Below, in pieces: positions 13,801-28,300 of a stretch of DNA of 64,000 nt. Position 1 is the stretch's first letter; every line of letters starts with the position of its first letter. Where the stretch lies: the NCBI RefSeq assembly GCF_008831285.2, contig NC_045138.2, positions 31,837,934 through 31,901,933 of the forward strand, given 5' to 3'. The notes under the pieces were generated by a model. That model had not been told where the DNA came from. It did no database searches and worked only from the letters and a program-made list of their open reading frames with translations. The translations under genes and the position numbers were made by a program. This DNA is from Nymphaea colorata. Taxonomy: Eukaryota > Streptophyta > Magnoliopsida > Nymphaeales > Nymphaeaceae.

Positions 13801-16800
13801 ACCTAGTTGGTAGATCCAACCTGGCCCCTAGTAATTTTGGTTCCACCCCGAACAAGGCTAGGAACCAAGACAACCAATCAATTAACAACCCTCTTTATAA
13901 GTCTCCCAAGATTCTTAACACTTTAGAGTTGTTACAATCCCCACCCCTCCTTTTCTTGAAGCACACGTGTCTGCTTGTGTGGGACTCTAGATTCAAGTAT
14001 TGAACCAGCTCTGATACTACTATAAAAAACCGGCTAGCAGTTCTCAATCCACCCCCTAACAGTTTTAGTTTCAGCCTGAATAAGGCTAGGAACCAGGGCA
14101 ATCAATCACATAACAATAAGTCCCTCAAGATTCTTTACAATCTGAGATATGAGTAAACAAAAACTAAAAAAAGCAATCTCAAATTTAGAGATATGTAACA
14201 AGATCACAGCAACCTGTATTTCTTTAAACAAAAACTATACCATCAAGAATCCAGCAGTTATAAGAATGCATTAAATGTGTTTGAAAGAGACTAGTTATGC
14301 TCGTTTTGTTTTAGGATCTATGAAGTGATCAGGTTATAACAGAGACTTTGTGACTAATTTGAATAAAAGAACAGTTGGGACATGAGAATGCCTGAGATTC
14401 GAAAATTGTTAATCAGAGGTATCGAGATATACCATGTATCCAAAAAGCACCAAAATGTATCTAAATATAAAAAGAAATTTTTGGTGGCAGGGATGAAAAA
14501 AGAGATTGTTGAATTCATCTCCCGATGTTTCATGTGCCTTAAGGGGTGTGAAATTGTAACACCCAAAAATTTAATATTGTAACACCTTAGTCTCATATCC
14601 AATATTGTAAAGAATCTTTGGAGACTTATAAAGGGGGTTATTAAGTGACTTTGTCTTGATTCTACCTTTTTCGGGTTGGAACCGAAATTGTTAGAGGGCA
14701 TGTTGGAATCTGCTAGCCAGGTGGTTGCAGTGGTATCAAAGTCGATTCAGCATTCGGACCTAGGGTCGCATACACACGAAGACGTGTGCCTTAAATGGGG
14801 GGGGGAGAGATTGTAACTCCCCAAAAGTTTAATTATACAGAATTGTTCGAGACCTATAAAGGGAATTGTGAAGTGATTAGTTGTCCTGGTAGCCTTTATC
14901 GGGTTTGATTGGGGGTGGGTTGGGATCCACCTGCCAGGTTGTTACAGATACAATTCTCGGGTCCCTAACAATGAGGTTTTCTTTTAAGGTGTGCATTGGG
15001 AAGTTTGTTTTTCTTAGGAATTCAAACAATTAAAAATATCAAAAAAATAACGTATTTGAGTTTTTTTTACTAATTTTCTTACAAAAAGATTGATCAACAT
15101 TCAAATAATTATTAAATATTAAATAAAAATAAAAAACACTCTTTCTAAAAAAAGGGAAAACAACAAAGAAAAAAATGATACTTCCACTTTTTTCATTTCT
15201 ATTCAAATATCATACATTTTTTCCTGTTTTTCCTTTTTACCTTCTTTATGTCCTGCTTTTGCTTTTTTTTTTTTTTTTGGGTTGGGGAGGGGGGAGGGCA
15301 AAGAACCGTTGGATTTGTGACGATGGTAAAGAAAAATATCTCCATGGAGGAGCAATAAATTGAATTAGGAAACACACACAGTAATTTATTAGTCAAAGGA
15401 TTGAAAAATGAATGCATAAAATGGGGGGGTTGAGACCCTTACATGCACACAGGAAGGAAGAGGTCCAGCAGTTGGGTTAGTCTTAAAGCAAGAAAACTAG
15501 CATTTGAGGCTAGACAACAGCTAGCTTCATCATTTTATAAAGGTATATGTGGGCATTCTTCTCTGCAAAATATAAGATTATTCCAAAAAAAAAATTCTCA
15601 CATATGGGACATATGTCTTGTTGAGGAAGATGAACATTCATCACCTACTCCTAAGAACTAAGCTTATAGATAACCAAACAGCATGCATAATTTTGAGCTT
15701 CTTCCTAAGACTTTTGTGTTGAATTCAATTTTATAAATAGTTTATGTGATAAATTCAGTGTCTTTTTTTTATTTGTACACATAGCACACACACAAACACA
15801 TATCAAACAAGTAACCTTCATGTGGCTACTCATCTGAAAGTGTTTATGAGTTTTTCTGTCTCCATAAAAGGAAAAATTCAAAGAGAAAATGGTATAAACT
15901 TGAACGAATTTTCCCCTTTTTCTTTAAGTATATATGAGAAACCGTACCTACCAAGCATGTAGACTCTAGTTTTAGCTTACCCTCTATCATATATCAACAA
16001 CAGGCAAGAGATCATAATAATTAGATTTTGAGAAACAAATAATGTCAACCACAATAATCCAGTCATACTAGTCAGCCCAGCCTCCCAACATAAAAGATAG
16101 GAGAAAAGCAAGACAAATACTACTGCAGTGGAATAAAGTCAGTTGTTGCATAGGTCCAAAACATTATCAAAAGATATAGACAATAACGAGAAAAACCTTT
16201 CAACGGCTTCTTCATATGGTCCTTCGTTCTCCCAATCCAATGAAAGAAAAACTGCCTTTTCCAGGTCCACATTTTCATACTTTTGTGCACTTTGTAAGGA
16301 TTCTGAAGAGCCATGATTTTGTGCATCAGACTCTGAAACAGATGTAGATCCATGACTTCCAACTACAACATGGCCTTTGTCTTCCTCTTCTGACTCAGTA
16401 TCGCTGTCAGGCTCAAAAGAACGCTTAATAGCAAATCTGGACTCAGCTTTGGATTTTCCAACTTCAGCTATGCATCTTGAGGTGGCAGCAGATTCAGACA
16501 CTCTATGGAGATTGGATTGCATCTGTATCCATCGATTTAAAGTTAGGAACCTGCAATAAATTGAAAAAATGTACTTAAATGACAATAGCATAGACAAGAA
16601 CAAGAAAAGGTGGAAAATAATTGATGTTAAACCTAAGACCTGTGTGACTGTTCAAGAGCGAACTCATAGAACAGTCTATCATTGTCAGCAGTCTGTATTG
16701 AATCATTGGAGGACTTTGATTCTAAAGAGAAACTGCCACTGGATAATATGCTACTTCCAAATACACAGGCCAGCACAGCCCTCACTGGAGACAATGTTGC

Positions 16801-19800
16801 AAGATGCTTGACTACATTGAGCTGAAGAGGATATGCTGGAGTTACAGGTGATGTGGCTGATAAACCATGCATTGAAGCCTTGCCTTCTGCAGAAACACTG
16901 GATCTGGATTTGCAGTCAAGGCTGGCCCTCCCAGAAGATGGCATCAGGGGAATACAAGCCCAACCATGACCAAATCTTGGAGGGTACACTGGTGGTACAC
17001 ATGCTGATATCACTTGGTGAACCAAATCAGCAGACATGATATCAGCCACTTTGACGGCTGCATCAGCATTGCTTCTTTCAAATACCAAACGAGTTAAAAG
17101 CTGCAGAAACATATAAAAGATAAATTATCACGAAAACTACATAATGAAGTACAACGTTTTGGATTTCATAGGTAACAAATAAAAGATGTGCCTCTCATTA
17201 TGCAACATAATGTCCAAGTGTTTTCTCTAGATATAATTACCTTTCAAAGTTGACCGTTTTACATGGTTACTAGCACATGGATTCACTTAGCCTCATTTGG
17301 AAAAAGAAAAATCTTCATACAACATCTATCACAAGATAATCACAGTAAATCCTCCACCATAAAAGAAAAAAGAGAAGCTGATATGCATCATTTCAGAAAT
17401 TAGTTATGGAAAAAAAACAGCATATCTGGATTACATTAACAAGGTAAAGCAAGATCTCTAGCAGAACAAGAGAGAGAGAGAGAAAGATGTCAACAAGTCA
17501 AAGTTATAATAGATTAACAGCAAGTAAGCAGACTATTCGACGATCATCCTAAGGACAGTGAGGATATGCTTGGGGATTCTGTAACCATCAGGTAGTTGGC
17601 TATCCAACCCACTTAGGCCTGGTCTAGGGTAAGAAATTAGGCTAGACCTGACAAGAGGCAGGTGCTGATTATAAACATGCTGAGTTGGGTCTGTTATCAA
17701 CTTTTTTCAGGTACTCAAGTTCTGCACCATACATACATATATGTGTGCAAACCACTTAAGGATGAGAATAGGTGCAGGCATTGATGTATTTTTGTGGGCA
17801 TGTGAGTGTGTGTCTATATCTTATAAACTTATGCTGCCCATTATTTGATAAATAATCAAATAACACAGACATGCTATGGTTATTTTTCTTTTCTTTTTTT
17901 CTGAAAACATATTTTTGTGTTTTATAACTTGTTCATCTTTAGATATTTTGTTAAACAAAATTAAAACGAGAATAATATATGTTTTAGATTAGGTTTGGAA
18001 CAATCAGAACATAGTAACTAACTAGGGATCAACTTTGGACCCAATAGAAATCGACCTAACCTAGCCCATTATCATCAGTATCATGTCCAGATTGACACTT
18101 ACTCCTAAGCGGCGAATTCATATGATCAACTGACATTGATATGATATTTGGATTCCTGCCTATGAATGTCATCAAGATGCATTAATGGATACAGATGTCT
18201 CAGCTTAGTAAACATAATCAATTTTCTATTTTAAAACAAAAAATATCGACCCAAATGCCTGACAAATTAACTGCTTAGTGCTAAGCAAAAGTACTGTTCT
18301 CCTTTGAAAATATAAAATCTAGTAGAGAGAAAGAGAGGAAGGCGATTGGATTGAGTGGCAAAATCCTGCATATAAAGACATGGTGAAACCAGAAAAAAAA
18401 AAAAAAAAAAACTCACACACAAACATGCCAGTGTAAAGCTTTTGCATACATATTTTTATATTTATGCCCTCACCACACCCATCACAACCTACTTCCATTA
18501 TAGCTTTAAAAAGGTTAGGTCTGGTCTAAGCCTGTCCAGAACTGGCACTATTCTTGATCCTTAGTTAGTGAAGAATGAAGCCCTAAGGAATATCAATTCC
18601 AAGTGAAATCTTGATTATAGGCCTGTACTATGGTCTCTAACTCTCATATTTGCTTCTTAAAGGTTTTACTCATATGCATTAACTTATTTCATCTAAAACA
18701 AGCTCACGTATCACTTCCCAAAAAAGCACCGTCCTGCTTCCCACTTTCCAAACCAGATTTTGAAGTGGCTAACACCATTTTCCTTATTGTATTCATGTTC
18801 TGAGCAAATGCACCAAACAACAAATCCCACTCTTGACAAATTCCGCAAAGTACAAATGACCATAATGTCATATCTATGGTAAATCTGATGCAGGAGCAGA
18901 GCATAAAAAACAGCTTTAGTTTCAATGTGGCTTTCATTTATTATTTTATTTTATTTGGATCTTGTTCTAGTACTTTAGGGTTTGATTGACTGTTACTTTG
19001 TTTTGATCCAGATCCAGGGGTCCATTTTAGGTTATATAAAGACGTTTAGAGCCTCATCTGTATGTAGTCTTGGAATCAATGAAACCCTAATCTTCTTTGA
19101 GTTTCCTTGTTTTGTTCTGTTTTCGCATTTCTTTTGATTTTCCTAGTAATTTAGACATTGACCGTGGCTTAGAGGAGCAGTTCTCTTTCCACTGTATCAA
19201 TATCATACACTCTTTCCACTGTATCAATATCATACACAACCTAACATTAGGTAACTTTGTAGATTCTTTAAATTCATCAGTCATAGGAATACAGGATCAG
19301 AAGAATACAGGATTGATCGTTTGTTAGAACCAATTCAAACTGAGTATTTGCATATTCACTTTGGATCTACTTTCTGAAACAGAACCTTTTCTTTGTGTCC
19401 ATATTTGTCCAGATTCCGTTTAGTAGAACAGGTTTAGGTCAAGACCCAAACTATCTCTAGCATGCTTGCACGATAAGTCAGGCTTGTCAGCACACAATAG
19501 ACAATCTAATTTTTATTCCTTTGTTCTAGCTAGGCAGCTTTAATAAAAGTCTCTGTTAAATGTGTGATAATATAAATTAATAATAATCGTAGATTTACAA
19601 AGAGCCAGTTTATCTATCTTGGGAATGTGTTTACATGTGAAAGCTTTTGCCTGCATGTGTGTAAGCTCCTGCAACATACTAGAGCCACTATTTAGCATGT
19701 TTTTGTTCATAATAAAGCCTTTATAATTAACAAAAGAATACAGATAGATGATAAGTTCACAGGTGCTATGAACCATGGTCCTACGGTTTTCTTTAGAAGT

Positions 19801-22800
19801 AAAGAATTATCCATGGCAGCAAAACCTCAAACAGCTCATCCTTGCTTTACCATGCATTGCTTGATCATTTTGCCTTACAACATATTCTTTTATTAAGTAT
19901 TACAAACAATAGCTTATCCAGCGTCGAAACAAGGAAACACCATAAGCAGATACTATTCAAAGGGGAAAAGTCCAAACATGGCAAAGAGAACTGAAAGCAT
20001 CAGAAAAGGAGCTCTAGGCCCACAGCACTAGATACTTACATCTTTAGGCCACTCATACACAAGTGAGAAAAAGTTAAAATCATGAGTTGTGTCAATCCCG
20101 TCAACTATGTCGCCTATATTTGCAACATAGATTATGAAAGCAGAAAGATAAGTGGCAGGTTTGCTGCTCAGGTGACCAAGAGACCTTTTCCCAGAATCTG
20201 TGGTATCATAAGTAGCAGCGTCTGAGTTGCGCTCGCCTGCAGTGGAACTAGCTGAAGTTGGCTTGATAATTTTAAATCCAAGCCCAAGCACCCCATCTTT
20301 CTGCGTAGCAGATCGTGCTTTCTTGTCCATGTAAAAGGTGTCTCCTTTCACAGGATTTTCTTCTGTTTCTTCATCAGAGAGCGCTCTAACAAGATTGTGG
20401 AGCTTCCCTAAAGATAAGTAAAGATAAGACAGGTTTAAGATCACATAACAAGGTCTTGTAGAGTTGCAGATTACCCAAAATAGATGCATTAGTTAATGCT
20501 AAAAAATTAAGGTAGAGCATTCATGAATCTTCAGCGTAATAATGGGAGATCACAGGGTCCAGAATGGAAAACTAACCACTCAAAAACTGCCGTTTCCCCT
20601 TGTGAGCATCCTCAATCATCTGGTCCAATATGGCAAGGGCTCGCTGCCTATGCCCTTGTTTGTTCATTTCAGATACTGATGATCCAATAGTTTCCCCGGC
20701 AAAAATTGTTTGGAGGATCACCGGCTTCTCCTGAAGGCACAGAAATACCAACTTATCTTTTGTTTTAAGGAAAAGAAAAGTTGAGAAGTGGAAATGACAA
20801 GGTTACACTCCTGCTTTATTCTCTTATTGACTCATTCTTAATAATAGGAAATCTGGTGCTCTCACTCTCAGTGATATAGCCTCACAAAAAAACATGAAGG
20901 CCTTAATGTTCCTCCAGTGAAGAGGGTAGTTGTGGAATTTCTCCACTTGCAGTAAAGCCTAATTAGACTATCAGAGAATTTAAAAACTTAAAAAAGATAA
21001 TTTACAAAACTTAGTAATGCCACAAACGGGTGGTGCAAGTGCCTAAACAATTGATATATCCTAGCCAATGTTACTGCCCAAAGCGAACCCACCTTGCACA
21101 TATGTTGATATCCACAAAATCTGTGATTCTGAAGGTTAAGATTGACATACGAATTTTTAAAAAATACATGCTTAAACAAATCTTAATTACAAGTAAAATA
21201 TCCATGTAGGAGCGAAGTGTACCGGCCAAAAAAGCAGACCAGTGAAAGAGGTCGCAGAAACTCTCTATATGTTAACTAGGAAGGAAACATTTGAACAAAC
21301 ACCAAGATCTCGTCAGGATGCATTTTCCAGTCATGAAAAAAGATGTTTTGAAGAAAGGAAACATGGAGATGGGTCTATCATTATTAGGTAATAAAACAAT
21401 AGAAGGTGCATTCAAAGAACTTGCCAGAGCATAAACTGGATATACAGGGGACAAGTTCTTTCCTGACAGCCACAAATCCTTATTGGGAGACACAGTTACA
21501 TAGCTAGCTAATTGTAGTATGACTAGTTGTATGCCATCAGGTTCAACAAAATTGAGAACAGAATTTTTTCCACAGGAGAAGGAAAAAAATTTGGAGACGT
21601 ATTGGATGGAAAGAAATATGCCTGTAATAAATGTGGTAGTTTTTAATTTTTATTATTTCTGATGGATGGATTGACATACAAAGGCAACCATTCATAAATT
21701 TTATTGCTTATTTATATAATGACAGCGCATCTTAGTAGTCTAAAGATATTCAGCATTTAAAGCGATAGAAGTTAAGCAATAAAAGAAGAGCATTTCCAAT
21801 AATGCTTAGTATGAAATCATGCAAAAAAAGAGTTTGGCAAGCGATCAATACATTCATATCTTTTGAACTTGTATAGCACATATTCTAAATTTGGTTCAAG
21901 AGTATATGCAACCAGTCAAGACAAGACTGAGTTGTGTTCATCATTGAGAAACTAAAGCAAGACATATCAAAAGCCTTAAAAATGTTATGTAAACAAATAT
22001 GCTATTTTCATATTTAATAAGTGCCCTGATCTCAAATTATTGATCGGAAACTTCATTTTGCTTCTGCTATTATAATGCTGACAAGCATCAAACAAATCAA
22101 GAATGCAATGTGTTGATGGTGACTGATGATTAATTGGATTTCTGTTGTAGTGTGTATGACACAGGACCAGGCAACTAATAAATGCAATTTCTATTATTTG
22201 TGGTGAGGCAGAGGTGTTTCTTCAATTTATAAAGCCTGCCTGGAAGCTGTTAAGGGAAGTTTGACAAAGAGACACCCATGTTTCAAAAAGTTTATAAAAC
22301 CTAGGATATACGACTGAGAAAATCCAAAATATAATTTCAAGCATGAAAGAAAAATAACTGCATTTGACATTTGAAAATTTTCAATAATCTAAATTCAACT
22401 TTAGTATGAAAATGATATACATGGGCTTCTAAACTTGAGTGGCAAAAAATATGACTACAAGTATGCACCACCATGAGTTGTTCGATCAACATAATCAGAG
22501 GGCCTACAAATATAATATAACTTTTCCAGAAAGTTAATAAATAATAATGGATAATTGTTGAGTTGGCAAGCAACTAAACATGTGTCCATATGCCAGATCA
22601 AGCTGATTGAACAGCTCATTTTTTGTGCGTGTGTGTCTATATATATATTTATTTATCCTTCCTCTAGCCTCACAGCACGTGCCCCGATGCATGCATCAGG
22701 GCATGTGTGGCTTTAGCAACAATTTATGGTCCTTTTAGTGACGAATTTTTAAATTTTATCTATCCAGCACATAGCAGCATTTACTTTTCCTATCTATCTA

Positions 22801-25339
22801 TATATATAAAACTGTCACAGAATATCATGCTCAGGTTTTTACCAGCAAGGCTCTCCTTGGGTATTAAGAAAACCTCAGGAACTCAAGCCAAAAAAAGAAT
22901 ATATAAAAAAAATTGAGTTTTCTACTAATTTTCTTAAAAGCCATTTAAAATCCAAAATGGTCATTAAAATGTTAAAATAAATATCAACAATATAAAATAT
23001 ATTAAAAACATTATTTTTTTGAAAAAGGAAAAATGGCAACAGAAATGTGATACATGTGAGAGGTAGCATATTGCACCAGGAATACATCACTATGAGGAAT
23101 GACGCCCTCAAAGTTGCCTTGGTGCATTAGCGAGAATTCTGTTGTACAAAAGCAGTGACTGATGGTTCCTACCAACATCAAGAAGGTATGAATTGGTTTT
23201 GTGCTGCACTATGTAAGCTTTCTCTTGTTATTGCATATCCTAGTTTGTTCCAAAAACCATGGAGACAAATAACGCCCTAGACGGTGCAGGACCCACAGTT
23301 TCAAGATACACGCCACACACAAAATATCTGAAGTGTCTGAAAGCATGCATAAATATTTCAATCATCATAATAAAAAATAAACCTGCTCCACAAAATCAGT
23401 CAAGCGCTGAAGGACACGCTTTGTAACAGAAATTATGCATATCTCTTGAACCCTATCCCAGTGAGTTAAGCCTGCCCTTGGAGCACCTCCAGGATAAATT
23501 TCAGATAACAAAGTCCTTGCCTGGGCATAAAGGCAAACACCAGGTTAGGAAACCAAATCCACAAATTCGACTTCTGTAGCAAGAATTCGAGAAGTACTTA
23601 ATCTTGCCTGCTTTAGCAGCTGCCTACACAATTCAACGGATCTAGCAGATGTTGTAGCCACATCAACACAAAGAAGAACCTAACAAATTGAAAATTATAC
23701 TTGATCAGATAAATGCTTCTAATAAGATGGATAATTATCCAACGTTTGTGTTTCAAAAGATGGAGTAGATTTTATCAGACAAAAGGCCATACTGCTGCTA
23801 TAGGTCCTAATTGAGAACGCAGAGAAGAAAAGTCGAGTTCCTGTTCAGCACTGGGAATTCCCTCAGCAACACGAGAGAGAGCATCATCTACCTGTCAAAA
23901 AACAAATAGATTAGTTTCAACTAGTTCAGCATATACACAGGTATGTAATGCATTCATAAGCAGAAAGATAAATGCATACACAGATGCATATATGAATATA
24001 TACATGGAAAAGAAAATAAATGCCTCCCTTCTTCTAAACTACCTGTGTGCCCCGAGTCTGTCCCTCTAGTTCAAAAGGGGTTAGGCACCAAATGTTAATA
24101 CTTGTGTGCACATGTATATCAGTATATAATATGTATGTAAGTATATCCAAAACTGTTGATACAGAAAGTTTGGTAATCAGCTAGTTTCAACCTGACAGAC
24201 TTTGTAAGAGGACAAAACACTGACGAAATTATAGTGTCATACTTTCCAGGTCCTCTAAAAGTTTATACCTTTTGCACTAATATACCTGACTTTGGTGTCA
24301 AAAGCAACTTAATAGATATTCACGCAATTCCTCCTGATGTCTTAAATGAATTTCCTCAGTTGGATTCATTTTTATGTTAGTACAAAGGGCTCACACAGGC
24401 TAGGTTTGAAATTGGTATAACTTTTATGAACCTGACTTGATGACCAAACACAGCACAGTACACTTAAGTGAAGCCAGGCCTGGCTCGTTGAAATGAACGT
24501 TAGTGAACTTTGAACATAGAGTCAACATGTTTAAAAATTGATATCTGTTAAAACTTTTCTCTTTGGGTAGTTCTCATTTAAAACTTGTTTGAAGAAAGAG
24601 TTTCTATTCAGTATCATTGGACAGTTTTCAATGACCTCTTTTTGTTGAGAAAACGTGCTGCTTTTGATATTTAAAGTGTTATGTGTTTTGGTATTTAGTA
24701 TTAGGTAGCTTTCTGAATTTTTAATATTTTGGTGGACTCTTTATGTAAAGGATTAATCTTAGCCCTAATCCTATTTAGTCTAATGAAAAGAGGAGCAGCT
24801 AACGACTTTTCTGGACCGCTACCTTTCTCTCCTCCTTCCTCTCGTTCTTCTTCTCTACCTCACAACGTAACATGGTATCAGAGCCTCGGGCCTAGGACTG
24901 TGATGTCTAGGGTTTCACGCGGCTTTTCTCTCTCCTTTTCTCTTCCTTTCATTCACGATAAAGTTGGGCGTCTAAGGTTGCTGCAGTCGGTGGGACTGCT
25001 TGATAAAGAAAAAGGGGCAGATCACATTCTTCATGTAGAGACGTGATCTGTACCCTATGTTGCTGCTGAAGAAGATGTGTTGCTGTTGACGTTCAGATCT
25101 GAAGGTCGAAGTCCCTCATGTTGCTGAAGAAGACGTGTTGCTGTTGACGTTCAGATCTGATGTTCAGATCTGAATGCAGAAGCGTATTAAATCTAACCTT
25201 GATGGTTGATGGTGCCGTTGCAAATTGTTGGTGTTGATCAGATCTGATTCAGTGGATGTTATTACAATATATATATATATATAATATCAGATCAGACGTT
25301 GATTTTCTGTCGCAGGTTTGATTTTCAGACGTTGATTAT

Positions 25340-25377
<38 letters not shown>

Positions 25378-28300
25378 CGTCTGATCTGCCTGGCGTGTGG
25401 TGTAGAGTTTCCTTTTCAGTCGCAGGTTGATTTTCAGTCTATCGTGGGCCTGGTTTCGTGGTTTTATCATGGCTGCAAACAGATCTATACAATTTGATAG
25501 AACTGAATCTGGAAATAACACATAGAGGCAAGTGTTGAATACAAAGCTTTCTCAAATCCTTTTTCGTTTGGATCTACTATCAAACTTGATGGAGCCGACT
25601 ATGATGTATGGGCTAGAACCTTCATGTTGTCGGTCGTTGGACATGGAAAGAAATATATATTAGAAGAAGATGAACCAGTTGAAAAAACTGGTAAATACGC
25701 ACGGTGGGAGGAAGAAAACAGCATTATTAGTGCTTGGCTTATAAATAGCACTTAGCCCCACATTGTTATTATAATACAGCCAAAGATATGTGGAATTCTC
25801 TTCGACAGACGTATTCTCAAGATAAAAATATCAGCAAAATTTTACAGGTTCAGCAAGAATTGTTACAAATGCAGCAAGGTGACATGGATTTGACAGAATA
25901 TTTTACAAAGTTGAAGTTTACTTATGAAAAGATGAATTCCTTAAAACCGTCCTGTAAGCATTGTCTCAAATCTCACATGGAGCAAATGATTGTGGTTAAA
26001 TTTCTTGTTGGACTATCCTCTTATTATTCTGCATCCAAGGCTCAAATGCTTACAGGCTCTAATTTTCCTGATCTTGATGAGGCCAGACTAAACAGATTGG
26101 CTGTTACTCTTCCTCCATCCTCGAACAACTCGCAGCCATCTGCCCTTGCCTCATTTGGAGGAGGAAGAGGTGGTCTGTACTCTTCCCATGGTAGAGGAAG
26201 AGGCCGAGGCCCTGGAGGACGTTGGAAGACTTCAGTGCACATATTGTGGTCGTCTTGGTCACCTAGAGGATAGGTGCTGGAATAAAGTGGGCAAACCTAA
26301 CTCATCCACTTCTTCGTCTGTGACATCTTCATCCAACTCTACTCCAAACACACATCCAGCTCTCAGGAGGTAAGTAGTTTTGAATTACATAACATGCCTG
26401 AGTGTTCCCTTAATGCTCCAGTTCCTGATGAATTACCTATTGCTCTGCGTAAAGGGATTAGACAATGTACAATTCATCCACTTTCTAAGTTTGTTAGTAC
26501 AACTCATGTGAGAAATTATATGTGCAAATTCATTGATGCCTTGTCAGCTACGTCCATTCCTATTTCACATGAACAAGCTATGTTGGACTCTAAGTGGTAC
26601 CAAACTATGAAGGAGGAGATGGATTCTCTAATATCTCGTCACACTTGGGATCTCGTTGAACCTTCTTATGGGGCAGATATTGTTGGCTCGAAATGGGTTT
26701 TCACTATCAAGTACAACTCAAATGGTACAGTTGAGTACTACAAGGCACGTTTGGTAGCAAAAGGGTACACAGAGACATATGGTGTTGACTTCTTTGAAAC
26801 CTTCTCTACTGTGGCACGTTTGGGCACTATACGACTCATTATATCTGTTGCAGTTCATTATGGTTGGAACATGTACCAACTCGATGTTAAAAATGTCTTT
26901 CTTTATAGGGATTTAACTGAAGTAGTCTATATGCAGCAACCACCCGGCTTTGAGAAACAGGGGGAGTGTACCAAGGTATGTTTGTTAAAGAAAGCTACAT
27001 ATGGTTTGAAACAGAGTCCTAGAGCATGGTTTCAGAAGTTGTGTGACGTTGTGTCTAAGTTTGAGTTTCAGAGATCGCCTCTAGACCATTCATTGTTCAT
27101 AAAAAGGACTTCCAGAGGTATAGTTGTTATAGTGGTATATGTGGATGATATTATTTTAACTGGTGACAATGAACAAGAAATACAGGACACAAAAGAGTAT
27201 TTGCAAAAACATTTTGTCACTAAAGACCTTGGCTCTCTACGTTACTTCTTGGGGATAGAAGCGGCAAGGAGCAAAGAAGGTTTAGTTCTTTCTCAAAGAA
27301 AATATGTTCTTGATTTGCTTCACGAAACAGGTATGACTGGAACTAAACCAGCTTCTATACCCATGAATTCTCGCACTCATTTATATGATGACAAATCTGA
27401 GCCTGTTGATAGCAAATCATATCGGTCTCTCATTGGAAAGCTACTATATGTAACAATTACTAGAACTGATATATCCTTTGCTGTGGGAAAACTAAGCCAA
27501 TTTATGGACAAGCCGAGGAAAGCCCATTGGGATGCAGCTCTGTTATTATTGAAATTTCTAAAAAGCTCCCCTGGAAAGGGACTATTATTTAGAAGAAGCA
27601 CCTCAGTTCAGATAGAAGCTTACTCTGATGCAGATTATGCAGGCTCAGTTGATGATAGAAAGTCCACTACGGGATTTTGTATCTTTGTTGATGGCAACTT
27701 AGTCTCTTGGAGAAGTAAAAAACAAGCTGTTGTTGCTCGATCAAGTGCAGAGTTAGAATATCGAGCCATGGCCCAAACAGCCACTGAGATAACATGGGTG
27801 AAAGGCATGCTAGAAGGTCTTGGAATTCAGGTTGAGCTACCTATAAAAATGCAATGTGATAATAAAGCGGCTACTTACATAGCAAATAATCTGGTCTTCC
27901 ACGAACGGACCAAACATATTGAAGTTGATTGTCATTACATTAAAGACTTAGTCCAAGCAGGGATTATCTCTACTGAGTATATTGCTTCCGAAGACCAACC
28001 TGCAGACATATTTACCAAAGCTCTTCCAATATCCAATTTCATAAAGTGTTATAGCAAGCTGAGCATGATAGACATCTATGCTCCAGCTTGAGGGGGAGTG
28101 TTGAGAAAACGTGTTGCTTTTGATATTTAAAGTGTTATGTGTTTTGGTATTTAGTATTAGGTAGTTTTCTGAATTTTTAATATTTTGGTGGACTCTTTAT
28201 GTAAAGGGTTAATCTTAACCCTAATCCTATTTAGTCTAATGAAAAGAGGAGCAGCTAACAACTTGCTTGGACTACTACCTTTCTCTCCTCCTTCCTATCG

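Larger units (their letters stand above)
13303..16196. other. intron 16 with two TRIM-like insertions
   Basis: A 2.9-kb intron. Apart from the two mini-retrotransposons described separately it holds AT-rich DNA, a poly-T run with G-rich tail at 15260-15298 and no coding signal. Confidence 0.6.

Noticed and set aside
13794-14946. CRISPR-like or tRNA cluster reading of the repeated blocks
   Set aside because: The blocks are long, diverged and flanked by primer-site and purine-tract motifs, which fits mini LTR elements.
16377-17039. Plus-strand ORFs across 16.4-17.0 kb
   Set aside because: Antisense shadows of exons 15 and 16.
23590-23610. GT donor GTACTT just downstream of exon 11
   Set aside because: It adds ten bases and shifts exon 12 into a frame with a stop after a few codons.
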